This document shows positions 1 to 9,137 of a stretch of 63,169 nucleotides of DNA, in pieces. Made by a program: the position numbers and the translations under genes. The stretch is from Lachnospiraceae bacterium (GTDB taxonomy: Bacteria > Bacillota > Clostridia > Lachnospirales > Lachnospiraceae). The DNA lies in the NCBI GenBank assembly GCA_029224965.1, contig JAQXVO010000018.1, positions 1 to 63,169 on the forward strand. The letters run 5' to 3'. Below the pieces are notes generated by a model. The model did no database searches. It was given only the letters and a program-made list of their open reading frames with translations, and was not told where the DNA came from. Numbering within the stretch: the stretch's first letter is position 1; every line of letters starts with the position of its first letter.

Positions 1-924
1 CTTTACGTACCGGGCGGCACCGCAGCTTATCCTTCCACCGTTCTCATGGATGCCATTCCTGCGGAGATCGCAGGCGTTCACGAGATTGTGATGACAACGC
101 CGCCTTCCAAGGAAGGCTCGGTCAATCCTTATATCCTGGCAGCCGCCAAGGTCGCCGGCGTCGGCCGGATCTACAAGGTCGGCGGAGCCCAGGCCATTGC
201 AGCCCTGGCTTACGGAACCGAGACCATCCCCCGCGTCGATAAGATCGTCGGCCCCGGAAATGCCTTCGTTGCAGAAGCAAAGAAGCAGGTCTTCGGTCAG
301 GTCAATATCGATATGATCGCCGGACCGTCCGAGATCCTGGTTCTGTCCGACGGAAAGTCCAATCCCCGCTATCTGGCCGCCGATCTTCTTTCCCAGGCCG
401 AGCACGACAAGAATGCCTCTGCCGTCCTGGTCACCGATTCCATGGATCTGGCCAAGGCCGTTCAGGCTGAGCTGGAAGTCCAGCTGAAGAAGCTGAAGCG
501 GGAGGAAATCGCCCGCGCTTCCATTGATAATCACGGAAAGATCATCGTTGCTCACGACCTGAAGGAAGGCATCGCCGCCGCCAACCGGATCGCTCCCGAG
601 CACCTGGAACTGGCCGTTGACCAGCCTTTCGACTATCTGGGCCAGATCAAGAATGCCGGCTCTGTCTTCCTGGGCAGATACAATCCTGAGCCTCTGGGCG
701 ACTACTTCGCAGGTCCCAACCACACCCTGCCGACCTCAGGAACGGCCCGCTTCTACAGTCCTCTGTCGGTCGATGACTTTGTAAAGAAGATGCAGTACAG
801 CTACTACACCAGAGAAGCTCTTGAGAAAGACTGCGACAAGGTCTCCCTTTTCGCCAGGAAAGAGGGTCTGACCGGACATGCCAGAGCAGTTGATATCCGT
901 TTTGGAAAGGAAGACCGGGATTAA
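1..924 (+). CDS. hisD: Histidinol dehydrogenase, 3' part (5' end outside window)
   Basis: HisD carries out the last two steps of histidine synthesis, oxidising L-histidinol to L-histidine with NAD+ through a zinc site. The reading frame is open from base 1, so the gene enters the window already started; about 307 C-terminal residues are present. Visible family motifs are [10 protein letters not shown], the zinc-site stretch LLSQAEHD, the catalytic APEHLEL and the conserved [20 protein letters not shown] block. It is the first of seven same-strand genes forming a his operon; hisH follows after about 100 bases. No hisB or hisC lies between hisD and hisH, so these must be elsewhere. Assignment is very secure. 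Confidence 0.97.
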   Translation, partial: LYVPGGTAAYPSTVLMDAIPAEIAGVHEIVMTTPPSKEGSVNPYILAAAKVAGVGRIYKVGGAQAIAALAYGTETIPRVDKIVGPGNAFVAEAKKQVFGQVNIDMIAGPSEILVLSDGKSNPRYLAADLLSQAEHDKNASAVLVTDSMDLAKAVQAELEVQLKKLKREEIARASIDNHGKIIVAHDLKEGIAAANRIAPEHLELAVDQPFDYLGQIKNAGSVFLGRYNPEPLGDYFAGPNHTLPTSGTARFYSPLSVDDFVKKMQYSYYTREALEKDCDKVSLFARKEGLTGHARAVDIRFGKEDRD

Positions 925-1022
925 ACCAAAGCATTAAGTCATAAGGTACTTCCTTGAAAGCAGGAAACCTCAATCCGAAAATACAGGCTGGAATGAAAAA
1001 TAAGAAAGGTGAGGTGCATGCC

Positions 1023-1631
1023 ATGATAGCAATCATAGACTACGGTTCCGGAAATATTTTCTCCCTTCAGTCCTCCCTGAAGTCGATCGGTCAGGACGTG
1101 ATCGTCACCCGCGACAAGGACGAGATCAAGGCCGCTGACCACATCATCCTTCCGGGCGTCGGAGCCTTCAAGGATGCAGCCGACAAGCTACATAATGTCG
1201 GTCTCTTTGAATTCATTCAGGACGAAGCCAAATCCGGCAAGCCCATGCTCGGTATCTGCCTGGGCATGCAGCTGCTTTTCGACCAGTCCACCGAATACGG
1301 ACTGCATCAGGGACTTGGCCTGATCCACGGCGAGGTCCGGGGCATCGAAAATGTCATTCCCAAAAAACTGGACATTCCTCATATGGGCTGGAACCGCCTG
1401 ATCTACAAGAATCCATCCCCTCTTTTTCAGGGCATTCCGGAAGGCTCTTTTGTCTATTTCGTCCATTCCTACGCCGCTTTCGATTGTGAAAAAGACCTGA
1501 TTGCCCAGGCGGATTATGGCTGCCCCTTGACCGCTGCCGTCCAGCATGGCAATGTCTGCGGTACCCAGTTCCATCCGGAGAAAAGCGGCCCTGTCGGCTT
1601 GAAGATCTTACAGAATTTCTGTGCTATGTAA
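1023..1631 (+). CDS. hisH: Imidazole glycerol phosphate synthase, glutamine amidotransferase subunit
   Basis: HisH hydrolyses glutamine and passes ammonia to HisF in the HisHF complex that makes IGP and AICAR. The 202-residue product has the class I amidotransferase triad: Cys79 in GICLGMQ, and His184 and Glu186 in TQFHPEKSG. The start chosen is the ATG giving MIAIIDYGSGN, the usual HisH N-terminus, preceded by AAAGGTGAGG at about 1004-1013. An upstream in-frame TTG would add 23 residues with no family support. It sits between hisD and hisA in the operon, with HisF encoded two genes downstream. Confidence 0.97.
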   Translation: MIAIIDYGSGNIFSLQSSLKSIGQDVIVTRDKDEIKAADHIILPGVGAFKDAADKLHNVGLFEFIQDEAKSGKPMLGICLGMQLLFDQSTEYGLHQGLGLIHGEVRGIENVIPKKLDIPHMGWNRLIYKNPSPLFQGIPEGSFVYFVHSYAAFDCEKDLIAQADYGCPLTAAVQHGNVCGTQFHPEKSGPVGLKILQNFCAM

Positions 1632-1656
1632 TAAAGTAATGATATGAAATGATTAC

Positions 1657-1671
1657 GCGAGGTTTCCTCGC
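1657..1671 (+). other. Small intercistronic stem-loop between hisH and hisA
   Basis: A perfect 6-bp hairpin (GCGAGG, TTT loop, CCTCGC) lies in the 70-bp gap before hisA. No U-run follows, so it is not a terminator. It may affect mRNA processing or simply be incidental. Confidence 0.35.
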
Positions 1672-1701
1672 TTCGCAGTATCCCGCTATGGAGTAAAAAA
1701 T

Positions 1702-2421
1702 ATGGACTTATTCCCTGCCATTGATCTATATGACAAAAAAGTTGTCCGCCTCTTGCACGGCGACTACCAGAAAATGACCGTCTATTCCGATGATCCCCTG
1801 GCCAATGCCAGGAATCTGGAAAAAGCCGGTGCCCGCTGGCTCCACCTGGTGGATCTCGAAGGCGCCAGAGACGGCAGCACGCCGAACTTTCCAGTCGTGA
1901 AATCAATCTGTAAGGATACCGGCCTGAAATGCGAGATCGGTGGCGGCATCCGGTCCTTTGAAACCATCGACCGCTATCTCGATGCCGGCGTCAGCCGGGT
2001 CATCCTGGGAACCAAGGCCGTGACCGATGAGGATTTCCTGGAAGAGGCTTTGAAGCGCTACGGCAAAAAAATCGCTGTCGGCGTCGATGCCAAGGACGGA
2101 AAGGTCGCCGTCAAAGGCTGGCTCGAAGTTCTGGATGTCGATATGCTGGACTTTCTTAAGCATCTGGAAGAGATCGGTGTCGATACCGCGATCGTTACCG
2201 ATATTTCAAAAGACGGCGCCATGCAGGGAACCAACCTTCCCCTCTATCAGAAGCTGGCCGGCCTTTCCAAGCTGAATGTCACCGCATCCGGCGGCATTTC
2301 CAGTCTGGATGAGCTTTCCGCCCTGAAGAAGATGGGAATCTACGGAGCCATCCTCGGCAAGGCAATGTATACCGGCGCTGTCGATGTAAAAGAAGCGCTG
2401 AAGCTGGTCTATTCCGAGTGA
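1702..2421 (+). CDS. hisA: ProFAR isomerase (HisA)
   Basis: HisA isomerises ProFAR to PRFAR by an Amadori rearrangement, the step before HisHF. The 239-residue protein has the expected length and the two half-barrel phosphate-binding patterns. The N-terminal catalytic aspartate is in FPAIDLY, followed by VVRLLHGDY; GGGIRS, VGVDAKDGKV and ASGGISSLDEL are also present. GGAG lies about 9 bases upstream of the ATG. It resembles HisF as expected for these sister TIM barrels, but the PAIDLY start and operon order settle it as HisA. Confidence 0.97.
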   Translation: MDLFPAIDLYDKKVVRLLHGDYQKMTVYSDDPLANARNLEKAGARWLHLVDLEGARDGSTPNFPVVKSICKDTGLKCEIGGGIRSFETIDRYLDAGVSRVILGTKAVTDEDFLEEALKRYGKKIAVGVDAKDGKVAVKGWLEVLDVDMLDFLKHLEEIGVDTAIVTDISKDGAMQGTNLPLYQKLAGLSKLNVTASGGISSLDELSALKKMGIYGAILGKAMYTGAVDVKEALKLVYSE

Positions 2422-2507
2422 TCTGTATTTGCTGACGAAGATCCGTTTTCGGATGAAACATAGATACTGGAAAAAAATCAAAAGTTTGAAACAAGGAGGG
2501 TCATCGG

Positions 2508-3266
2508 ATGATTACAAAAAGAATAATACCCTGTCTGGACGTCCGGGACGGCCGTGTCGTCAAAGGCGTGAATTTTACAGGACTTCGGGATGTCTCCAGT
2601 CCGGTGGATCTCGGAAAATACTACTCCGACAACGGCGCAGACGAGCTCGTCTTCTATGACATCACAGCCTCAGCTGAGGGACGAAACCTCTTCACGGAGA
2701 TCCTGACACAGGTTGCGGCTCAGATCTTCATTCCTCTGACCGTCGGCGGCGGCATCCGTACCCTGGATGACTTCGATCGGGTCTTAAAATGCGGAGCCGA
2801 TAAGGTCTCGGTCAATTCCGGCGCCATTCAGAATCCGGACCTGATCCCGGCGGCAGCCCAGAAATACGGAAATCAGTGCGTGGTCCTCTCTGTGGACGCC
2901 AAACGGGTGGACGGAAGCTATCACGTTTTCCAGAACGGCGGCCGGATCGATACCGGCATGGATGCCCTCGAGTGGATCCGTCAGGGCGTGGAAAACGGCG
3001 CCGGCGAAGTGGTCCTGAACTCCATCGATACCGACGGCGTCAAACAGGGCTTTGACATCGAGATGCTGAAAGCCGTCAATGAGATCGTCAAGGTTCCGGT
3101 CATTGCATCCGGCGGCGCGGGTTCTATTCAGGATTTCATTGATCTATTCCATGAGATTCCGACCATCTCGGCAGGACTTGCTGCCAGCATCTTCCACTTT
3201 GGTGAAGTCACCATTCCGGATCTCAAAGCCAAGCTTAAGGAAGAAGGCATTCCGGTCAGAATTTGA
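2508..3266 (+). CDS. hisF: Imidazole glycerol phosphate synthase, cyclase subunit
   Basis: HisF uses ammonia delivered from HisH to convert PRFAR to IGP and AICAR. The 252-residue TIM barrel starts RIIPCLDVRDGRVVKG, with the catalytic Asp11 in LDVRDG and the second catalytic aspartate in SVDAKRVDG; GGGIRTLDDF and ASGGAGS are the phosphate-binding loops. AAGGAGGG precedes the ATG at good spacing. The gene follows hisA by 86 bases. Length and motifs are standard. Confidence 0.97.
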   Translation: MITKRIIPCLDVRDGRVVKGVNFTGLRDVSSPVDLGKYYSDNGADELVFYDITASAEGRNLFTEILTQVAAQIFIPLTVGGGIRTLDDFDRVLKCGADKVSVNSGAIQNPDLIPAAAQKYGNQCVVLSVDAKRVDGSYHVFQNGGRIDTGMDALEWIRQGVENGAGEVVLNSIDTDGVKQGFDIEMLKAVNEIVKVPVIASGGAGSIQDFIDLFHEIPTISAGLAASIFHFGEVTIPDLKAKLKEEGIPVRI

Positions 3267-3398
3267 ACAGAGCCGCTTTGAATTCACCAGAAGTAGAAAC
3301 AGGGAATGATTTATTTTTCTAAGCACAGATCCTCATAAGGATGTATCATTCCACTCTAAATTTATCTGATAAAAGTCATAATAGGAAAAGGCAGACCA

Positions 3399-3743
3399 AT
3401 GGCAACAGAAGCATTTGATATAAATAAAGTAAAATTTGACGACAAGGGCCTGGTTCCCTGCATTGTTCAGGATGTGCATACCAAGCGGGTCCTGACCCTG
3501 GCCTATATGAACCGGGAATCTCTGGAGATCACCTTAAAACGCGGCCTGACCTGCTTCTGGTCAAGATCCCGGCAAGAACTCTGGCTGAAGGGAGAAACTT
3601 CCGGAAACTACCAGCATATCGTCCGCATTGAAGCCGACTGCGACCGGGATGCCATCCTGGTTCTGGTGGAAAAAGACGGTCCGGCCTGTCACAGAGGCTG
3701 TGACAGCTGTTTTGATGATAGTATGGTAAAGACCTGGGAGTAA
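3399..3743 (+). CDS. hisI: Phosphoribosyl-AMP cyclohydrolase (HisI, without HisE domain)
   Basis: HisI opens the purine ring of PR-AMP to give ProFAR. The 114-residue protein covers only the cyclohydrolase domain. The metal-binding DCDRD (Asp80-Asp84) and zinc ligands Cys97, His98 and Cys104 in ACHRGCDSC are present; the more usual form of the latter motif is CHTGxxSC. In many bacteria HisI is fused to HisE; here the protein ends right after the cyclohydrolase domain, so the PR-ATP pyrophosphohydrolase must be encoded elsewhere. The next gene starts 6 bases downstream. Confidence 0.95.
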   Translation: MATEAFDINKVKFDDKGLVPCIVQDVHTKRVLTLAYMNRESLEITLKRGLTCFWSRSRQELWLKGETSGNYQHIVRIEADCDRDAILVLVEKDGPACHRGCDSCFDDSMVKTWE

Positions 3744-3749
3744 GACAGA

Positions 3750-4268
3750 ATGGCAGAATGGATCGACGTATATAATGCAAACCGCGAAAAGACCGGGCAG
3801 ATCATCGACCGGAAGTCGGATCATCTCAAGGACGGGCAGTACATGCTCTATATTCTTGCCCTCTTGGAGACACCGGATCATAAGTTTCTGATCACACAGC
3901 GGGCTTTGGATAAAAAGTGGGCAGCCGGCGACTGGGAAGTACCAGGCGGTGGAGTACAGTCCGGTGAATCGTCAATGGATGCCTTGAAGCGTGAAGTAGC
4001 GGAAGAAACCGGTTTGGACCTTGCCTCTCGTATTCCGGGATTTGAATCCAAGGCAATTCCAATCGATCGTTACCGGAATGACGATGGGGATCCTTATTTT
4101 ATGGATATCTATCACTTCTGCTTTCCCTTTACAGAAAGAGATATCACCCTGCAGAAATCAGAAGCGATCTCCTGCCGGCTTGCCTCATGGGATGAGATCC
4201 GGGAATTAAACGATCGGTCCGCATTTCTCCATTATAAAAGGATCTGTCATGCCCTGAAGATGGAATAA
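3750..4268 (+). CDS. NUDIX hydrolase
   Basis: A 172-residue NUDIX family pyrophosphohydrolase. The complete Nudix box (G-x5-E-x7-R-E-x-x-E-E-x-G) is visible from GGVQSGE to REVAEETGL, around residues 73-96. The substrate cannot be read from sequence. The ribosome binding site GGGAG lies in the last codons of hisI and only 6 bases separate the genes, so it is probably translated with the his operon. A role in cleaving a nucleotide intermediate or by-product of histidine synthesis is possible but is inference from position only. Confidence 0.9.
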   Translation: MAEWIDVYNANREKTGQIIDRKSDHLKDGQYMLYILALLETPDHKFLITQRALDKKWAAGDWEVPGGGVQSGESSMDALKREVAEETGLDLASRIPGFESKAIPIDRYRNDDGDPYFMDIYHFCFPFTERDITLQKSEAISCRLASWDEIRELNDRSAFLHYKRICHALKME

Positions 4269-4346
4269 ATCTCTTGATCCAAAGGGACCTTCCATCGACA
4301 GGTTAAACGGCATCAATTCCATGATCCGGAAAGGAAATCGTTCAAC

Positions 4347-5315
4347 ATGTCAAGCTGTATTCCGGCAAATTATCATACTCACAGCAGCTTCTGCGATGGG
4401 ACAAACACGCCCGAAGATATGGTCCGTGAAGCCCTGAAGAAGGGGTTTTTGCATCTGGGTTTCTCCGGGCACATGGATCCTGGGGTAAGGATGGACTTCC
4501 CTTCCTATGATGCCGAGATCCGCCGCCTGCAAGAATGCTATGCGGACCAGATTGAAATCCTTCGCGGGGCGGAAATTGACAGTATTACAGGGCCGGATTG
4601 TGCCCCAAATGTCGAATACCGCATTGGTTCCACACATTTTATTCCCATTCCGGATAGCATTTTGTGGCAGAAGACCTGTGCCCTGAGTGAGATCCGGGAA
4701 GGCGGGCAAAATGGCGACCAGATCATCGGAATGGATGGGGACCCGATGAAATTAAGAGAAGACTGTAAGGCCTATTACCAGGGCGATTTCTATGCACTTG
4801 CCCGGGATTATTACCGTTTTGAAACAGACGTCGTAAAACGAACCAGGCCAACTTTCATCGGGCATTTTGATATCGTAAGCCGTTTCAATGACCTGCCTTG
4901 GGAAGAGGGCGGTCATTTCCTAGACGAGACCAATCCGGCATATCTGAATCCGGCAAAAGATGCTTTGGAAAAGCTTGTTTCCTATCAGATCCCCTTTGAA
5001 CTGAATCTTGGTGCCTATAACCGGGGACGAAAGGCAGAGCCTTATCCCAGGCGGGAACTCCTCGGCACGCTTCATGAGCTTGGCGGCGAGATCCTTCTCA
5101 GCAGCGATGCCCACCAAAAGGAGTTGTTAGACGGCGGATTCTCCGATGGGATTACTTTGGCACGCTCCTTAGGGTTCGATCATATCCTTCTTCTTACACG
5201 GCAGGAAACCCGCCATCCGGCGAAAAACAGCCAATCGGATCTTACTTCTGGGCAGGGAGATCCACTTCCCCTTTATTGGGAGGAAGTGGAGATCGGCGGG
5301 CAGCACAACTTCTGA
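4347..5315 (+). CDS. PHP-type histidinol-phosphatase
   Basis: A 322-residue PHP (polymerase and histidinol phosphatase) family metallophosphoesterase. The metal-binding signatures are clear: NYHTHSSFCDG at the N-terminus, FSGHMD, the EID of RGAEIDS, GHFD in the middle and SSDAH near the C-terminus. In Firmicutes this family (HisK/HisJ) supplies the histidinol-phosphate phosphatase step that HisB performs in enterobacteria. Being the last gene of a his operon with no hisB in view fits that role. The terminator follows about 30 bases downstream. Confidence 0.9.
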   Translation: MSSCIPANYHTHSSFCDGTNTPEDMVREALKKGFLHLGFSGHMDPGVRMDFPSYDAEIRRLQECYADQIEILRGAEIDSITGPDCAPNVEYRIGSTHFIPIPDSILWQKTCALSEIREGGQNGDQIIGMDGDPMKLREDCKAYYQGDFYALARDYYRFETDVVKRTRPTFIGHFDIVSRFNDLPWEEGGHFLDETNPAYLNPAKDALEKLVSYQIPFELNLGAYNRGRKAEPYPRRELLGTLHELGGEILLSSDAHQKELLDGGFSDGITLARSLGFDHILLLTRQETRHPAKNSQSDLTSGQGDPLPLYWEEVEIGGQHNF

Positions 5316-5345
5316 CGGGGATTAAAATAATCGGTACCGTTGAAC

Positions 5346-5382
5346 AAAAAAATCCCTCCACATACGTGGAGGGAACTTTTTT
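5346..5382 (+). terminator. Intrinsic terminator of the his operon
   Basis: A perfect 9-bp stem (TCCCTCCAC, loop ATAC, GTGGAGGGA, 5353-5374) is followed by a run of six T. An A-run on the other side lets it also work for the converging integrase gene. It marks the likely left boundary of host DNA. Confidence 0.9.
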
Positions 5383-5455
5383 GAAATTATCTCTTGAAGA
5401 ACTTTCTTACTGTCTTAAATGCCTTGTTTTGGGCATTTGTAAGGCGAGTTGCCGT

Positions 5456-6655
5456 TTACCTGCTGCGTACGGCAGAAAGCTTTCTTGGGTCATTATACTT
5501 GACCTTGGCATAAATATCCATCGTTGTTTTGCTGTTATCATGTCCTGCCAGATACTGCACCGTCTTCGGATCCACACCTGCATAGATGAGATTCGTGATG
5601 TAGGTATGTCTCAGCATATGCGGTGATACGTAAAAATCAATGTCGCAGTGAATGCTGTGATTGTTGCGGACAGGCTCCCCTTTTTTATGCTGGATTGTCG
5701 TCCTGATTGCCTGGCCATTGACGTATTTGTAACATCTTCTTTCCAGGGTCGATCTCACTTTTACGTAATTCCAGATCCGGGTGTACTGCGAATATGATAT
5801 TGGACCATCTCCTTCCTTCGGTGTAATGACATAATTACCCTTTCCAAGTTCTTTTTCCTTCTGCAGAGCTTTCTGCAATATTTTCGGTATCGGGATATCT
5901 CTCCTGGCAGCTTTGGATTTCAGCTTTTCTGTTACTTCCGGACGGTTGTGGACTGAGCGCCACGCCCGCCGCACAGAAATATACGGCGTTTCTGCATCCA
6001 GAAATACACAATCCCATTGCAGCCCTAGGATCTCTTCCCGGCGAAGCCCTGCATACAGACCAATCAGGATAAAAAGGTAGACCGGCGTTTCTTTGATTGA
6101 AGCAAGTAGTGTCTTCACCTGCTCATCTGTCAGAGCCTGTCTCGGCTTCACCGGAACGCCGCCTCTTGCCGGCAGCTCCTCAGAAGAATCATAGTCAATG
6201 AATCCGCTTCTCAATGCTGACTTGAAAATTTGTTTGATCAGCATATTTACATGACCATAAGTCTTCGATGACATCTGTGAGATTGGCACCTTCGCAACTC
6301 TCAGATCATCCAACCGGACATCTGACATATACATATCGCCAAGCGGTTTGACTATGTAATTTTTAATCGCATTCTGATAGCCTTTCATCGTTGCATAAGA
6401 CAACCTGGGCGACTGCATTTCCAGCCATTTTTCACAGTATTCTCTGACTGTCGGATTTTCTCTTCGGAACAATTCATCCTCGATTTCATCCCGGAGCTCT
6501 TTCTCCTTCTTATATAGTTCTTCAGGCGTACTTGCATAAAGTGGGCGAACCTTTCCGTTGATATCCTTTATTCTTGTCCGATAGTATGAATGTCCATGAA
6601 TTACAAGCGTCCCATAATTAGGAACACTCCTTTTTCTCTCAACTCTCTCTGCCAT
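5456..6655 (-). CDS. Tyrosine recombinase/integrase 1
   Basis: A 399-residue phage/ICE-type tyrosine recombinase that would catalyse integration and excision. The N-terminal SAM-like DNA-binding domain (about 65-150) precedes the catalytic domain. The catalytic pieces are visible: arginine in GLRREEILGLQWD, HMLRHTY (H-x-x-R), LAGHDNSKTT and the nucleophile tyrosine in MDIYAKV. The start is ATG with the sequence GCGAAAGGAG upstream, the same ribosome binding site context as repA and parA of this window. The product is clearly paralogous to the next integrase. It is the outermost element gene on the left side. Confidence 0.95.
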   Translation of the reverse strand: MAERVERKRSVPNYGTLVIHGHSYYRTRIKDINGKVRPLYASTPEELYKKEKELRDEIEDELFRRENPTVREYCEKWLEMQSPRLSYATMKGYQNAIKNYIVKPLGDMYMSDVRLDDLRVAKVPISQMSSKTYGHVNMLIKQIFKSALRSGFIDYDSSEELPARGGVPVKPRQALTDEQVKTLLASIKETPVYLFILIGLYAGLRREEILGLQWDCVFLDAETPYISVRRAWRSVHNRPEVTEKLKSKAARRDIPIPKILQKALQKEKELGKGNYVITPKEGDGPISYSQYTRIWNYVKVRSTLERRCYKYVNGQAIRTTIQHKKGEPVRNNHSIHCDIDFYVSPHMLRHTYITNLIYAGVDPKTVQYLAGHDNSKTTMDIYAKVKYNDPRKLSAVRSR

Positions 6656-6806
6656 TGCTGATCACACTCCTTTCGCTCTGGCTTTTTCCAACAATTTCTT
6701 TGTATCAGAACAAACCGGATCGCTTAAGGATGTCGATTCAGGGCATAAAGAAAGAGCGAAGGAATCAATTTCCCCCTCGCCCTTCTTTCTAATATATTAG
6801 TAGGAA

Positions 6807-8027
6807 TCAATCCTCGTCTTCCCACTCGTCAAATGCATCCTGAAGCTGATTGATGACCTGATCCGGCTGGTGATACTTGACCTTGGCATAGATATCCATC
6901 GTTATCTTGCTGCGGGAATGTCCTGCCAAATACTGCACTGTCTTCGGATCCACACCTGCATGGATGAGATTCGTGATATACGTATGACGCAGCTGATGTG
7001 CTGTCACCTTGAAATCCAGACTGTAAACTACATGTCCGTTATGTCCAGCCTTCTCTCCCAGTTTTGCCTCAAACGTATGCTTTACCCGGACGCCATTTTC
7101 ATACTTGAAGTAATGCTTTTCACCGGCTGTTCTTGTATCGATATATTTCCAAAGCAATTTAAACTGCCCATAAGTAAGCGGGTCACCTTTATCGTTAGCA
7201 ATCACAAAGTCCGAAGTCGAATGCTCCTTCACTTTCGAAAGACATTCAAACAGACAATCCGGAAGCGGAATATTTCTGCGTGAAGAAGTGGTCTTCAATT
7301 CATCCGTGATCACCGGATGATTGTTTTCCGTATGCCATGCACGCTGCACGGACAAATACGGTGCATCCGCATCCAGGAAAACACAGTCCCATTGAAGCGC
7401 CAGAATCTCTTCTCTCCGCAGACCCGCATATAAGCCCAGCATAACAAATGTATACGTTGTCTCTCGATCCTTTACGGCACTCAGAAGCTTTTCGCACTGT
7501 TCATCGGTCAGCGGAATCCTTTCTTTCTGCGGAACTCCTCCGCCTTTTGCCGTCAGATAAAGTGTTGGATTCTTATCAATGATTTTGCTGTGATAAGCCG
7601 ACTGGAAGATCTGCTTATACAGAACAACAACCGATTTATAAACCGAAGCCGACTTATCTGAAACAGAAACCATGGCAAGCTGAATATCATCCAGTGTCAC
7701 ATCCGCCATCTTTTTGTCTCCAAGCTGAGAGATGATATGTCTGCGCACCTTGGACTGATAATCAATCAGCGTTGTCGGACGAACCTGCACTGACTGCATG
7801 ATCAGCCATTTCTCACAATACTCTTTTACGGTTGGTGATTTCTTCCCGAGCAGAATGGAATCAATGTGATCCAATGCAGCCTGTTCTTTCTCATACAGAA
7901 CCTCGCGGCTTTTTCCATACAGGGCAACCTTTTTGCCCTCCGCCGTTTCCACATACGTCCGATAATAAGTGTCTCCATGAATCGTTACTGTTTTATATCT
8001 CGGAAGACGTCTTCGATTTACTGTCAT
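6807..8027 (-). CDS. Tyrosine recombinase/integrase 2 (paralogue)
   Basis: A 406-residue tyrosine recombinase closely related to integrase 1 along its full length. Catalytic motifs are GLRREEILALQWD, HQLRHTY, LAGHSRSKIT and MDIYAKVKY, so both copies appear active. Its acidic tail (DEWEDED) is absent from integrase 1. It starts at ATG with AGGAGG 10 bases upstream. Orientation and order (xis-like, int2, int1) suggest one transcript. Tandem integrases could reflect duplication or two sequential insertions at the same site. Confidence 0.95.
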   Translation of the reverse strand: MTVNRRRLPRYKTVTIHGDTYYRTYVETAEGKKVALYGKSREVLYEKEQAALDHIDSILLGKKSPTVKEYCEKWLIMQSVQVRPTTLIDYQSKVRRHIISQLGDKKMADVTLDDIQLAMVSVSDKSASVYKSVVVLYKQIFQSAYHSKIIDKNPTLYLTAKGGGVPQKERIPLTDEQCEKLLSAVKDRETTYTFVMLGLYAGLRREEILALQWDCVFLDADAPYLSVQRAWHTENNHPVITDELKTTSSRRNIPLPDCLFECLSKVKEHSTSDFVIANDKGDPLTYGQFKLLWKYIDTRTAGEKHYFKYENGVRVKHTFEAKLGEKAGHNGHVVYSLDFKVTAHQLRHTYITNLIHAGVDPKTVQYLAGHSRSKITMDIYAKVKYHQPDQVINQLQDAFDEWEDED

Positions 8028-8109
8028 TTTTCAAATACCTCCTGACCTGTAGAATGATCCTTAAAGCCGTTCTATCAGAACCACCGCAGAAGCACCACGA
8101 TGTCGATTT

Positions 8110-8343
8110 CTAAGAACGGCCTGTTCTCCGAAATCTTCTATTTGTCAGTCTGGTATTGACCGGATCCGCCTTACGTGTTGCACGTTCCGTGTAATCACGC
8201 AGCGCTTTTTCCGTAAAATAAACGCATCCGTTTTCGACATACTGAATGAATGCGATCTTTCCACTCATCCTTTCATAATCCAGCTTTGATACGCTGATGC
8301 CGAGAATCTTTGCGGCATCTTTTCTCTTGATCAGTGCTTCCAC
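8110..8343 (-). CDS. Small excisionase-like helix-turn-helix protein
   Basis: A 77-residue basic protein with a MerR/excisionase type helix-turn-helix near its N-terminus (RKDAAKILGISVSKLDYER). Such proteins act as recombination directionality factors or regulators next to integrases. The start is GTG, chosen because AGGAGGTGA lies 7 bases upstream (8351-8359). It stands between the MazF-like gene and integrase 2, all on the minus strand. The family call rests on the HTH and position; the exact activity is inferred. Confidence 0.75.
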   Translation of the reverse strand: MEALIKRKDAAKILGISVSKLDYERMSGKIAFIQYVENGCVYFTEKALRDYTERATRKADPVNTRLTNRRFRRTGRS

Positions 8344-8369
8344 AAATGCGTCACCTCCTCTCCACGCTG

Positions 8370-8765
8370 CTAACGGGCCTTATAATGTCTTGTCCGGCTT
8401 TCATCTAAGTAATAACCAAGCTGCCTCCTCACGGCTTCATCGATGCCACGCATCTGTCCCCGGCTTACCTTTCCCAGGTACCGAAGGATACAGCTCTTGT
8501 CGTAAGTGCCAACCTGCTCGCATAATGCCATTGACGGTCGAAGCAGTCCTTTTGCCGACCGCAGAGGATAATGTGTCGGCAGTTTGTTTTTCTTCATAAA
8601 CTTCGAGGTCAGCGGCACGATGGTAATTGTCGGCGAATAGTAATTTCCGACATCATTCTGCAGAACCACAACGGGCCGGACACCTCCCTGCTGTGATCCT
8701 GTCGGTTTACCGAGATCGGCAAGATAGATATCGCCTCTCCGGTAAATCCAGCCTTTTCTCATCAT
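8370..8765 (-). CDS. MazF/PemK-type endoribonuclease toxin
   Basis: A 131-residue MazF/PemK-like protein. Family features are RRGDIYLADLG, SQQGGVRPVVVLQND and TITIVPLTSK in the N-terminal half. MazF proteins are sequence-specific mRNA interferases held inactive by a MazE antitoxin. Two adjacent ATG codons lie at 8765 and 8762; GGAGGAAGC is 4 or 7 bases upstream, so the second may be the real start. A longer upstream extension with GTG has no family support. No MazE-like reading frame was found on either side, so it is an orphan toxin, a solitary regulatory RNase, or has an unrelated antitoxin. Confidence 0.85.
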   Translation of the reverse strand: MMRKGWIYRRGDIYLADLGKPTGSQQGGVRPVVVLQNDVGNYYSPTITIVPLTSKFMKKNKLPTHYPLRSAKGLLRPSMALCEQVGTYDKSCILRYLGKVSRGQMRGIDEAVRRQLGYYLDESRTRHYKAR

Positions 8766-9137
8766 GCTTCCTCCAATCCCATAAGCTCTGTTATGGATAA
8801 AACATTGCAGATGAGTTTTCGCCCATCTGCAACGCTTTCTTCTGATATGGGTCTTCCTGTGTTTTTCCTGTACCCCGGAAGTCTGGGATTTCACATCGGC
8901 GGCAGCCTGCTTCGCTGCTCCATTGGAGTCTCACCATCCCGCCTGCATTATGACCGGACCGCGAATTACGGAAGTATCATTGTCCCTTCCTGCAATCATC
9001 GCCAATACAAGTAGCATGCTTGATTTTTTCTGCAGTATGTATCCGCTTGCGTCCCGATGGACATCATCGCGTACTGCAGGCTCCCACAGGAAGTAATGTA
9101 CCGAGTGAATGGTATTCTGTTTTCAAAGATCTCTTTT
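8766..9137. other. Gene-poor stretch between mazF-like gene and XRE gene
   Basis: No convincing gene was found here. Short open frames on either strand have no ribosome binding site and no recognisable motif. The promoter for the mazF-xis-int genes probably lies in this part. An in-frame open extension ahead of mazF without a proper start may be a decayed gene. Confidence 0.4.

Noticed and set aside
6720-6800. Terminator after integrase 2
   Set aside because: A stem with several mismatches can be drawn around AAAGAAAGAGCG, but it is too weak to list.
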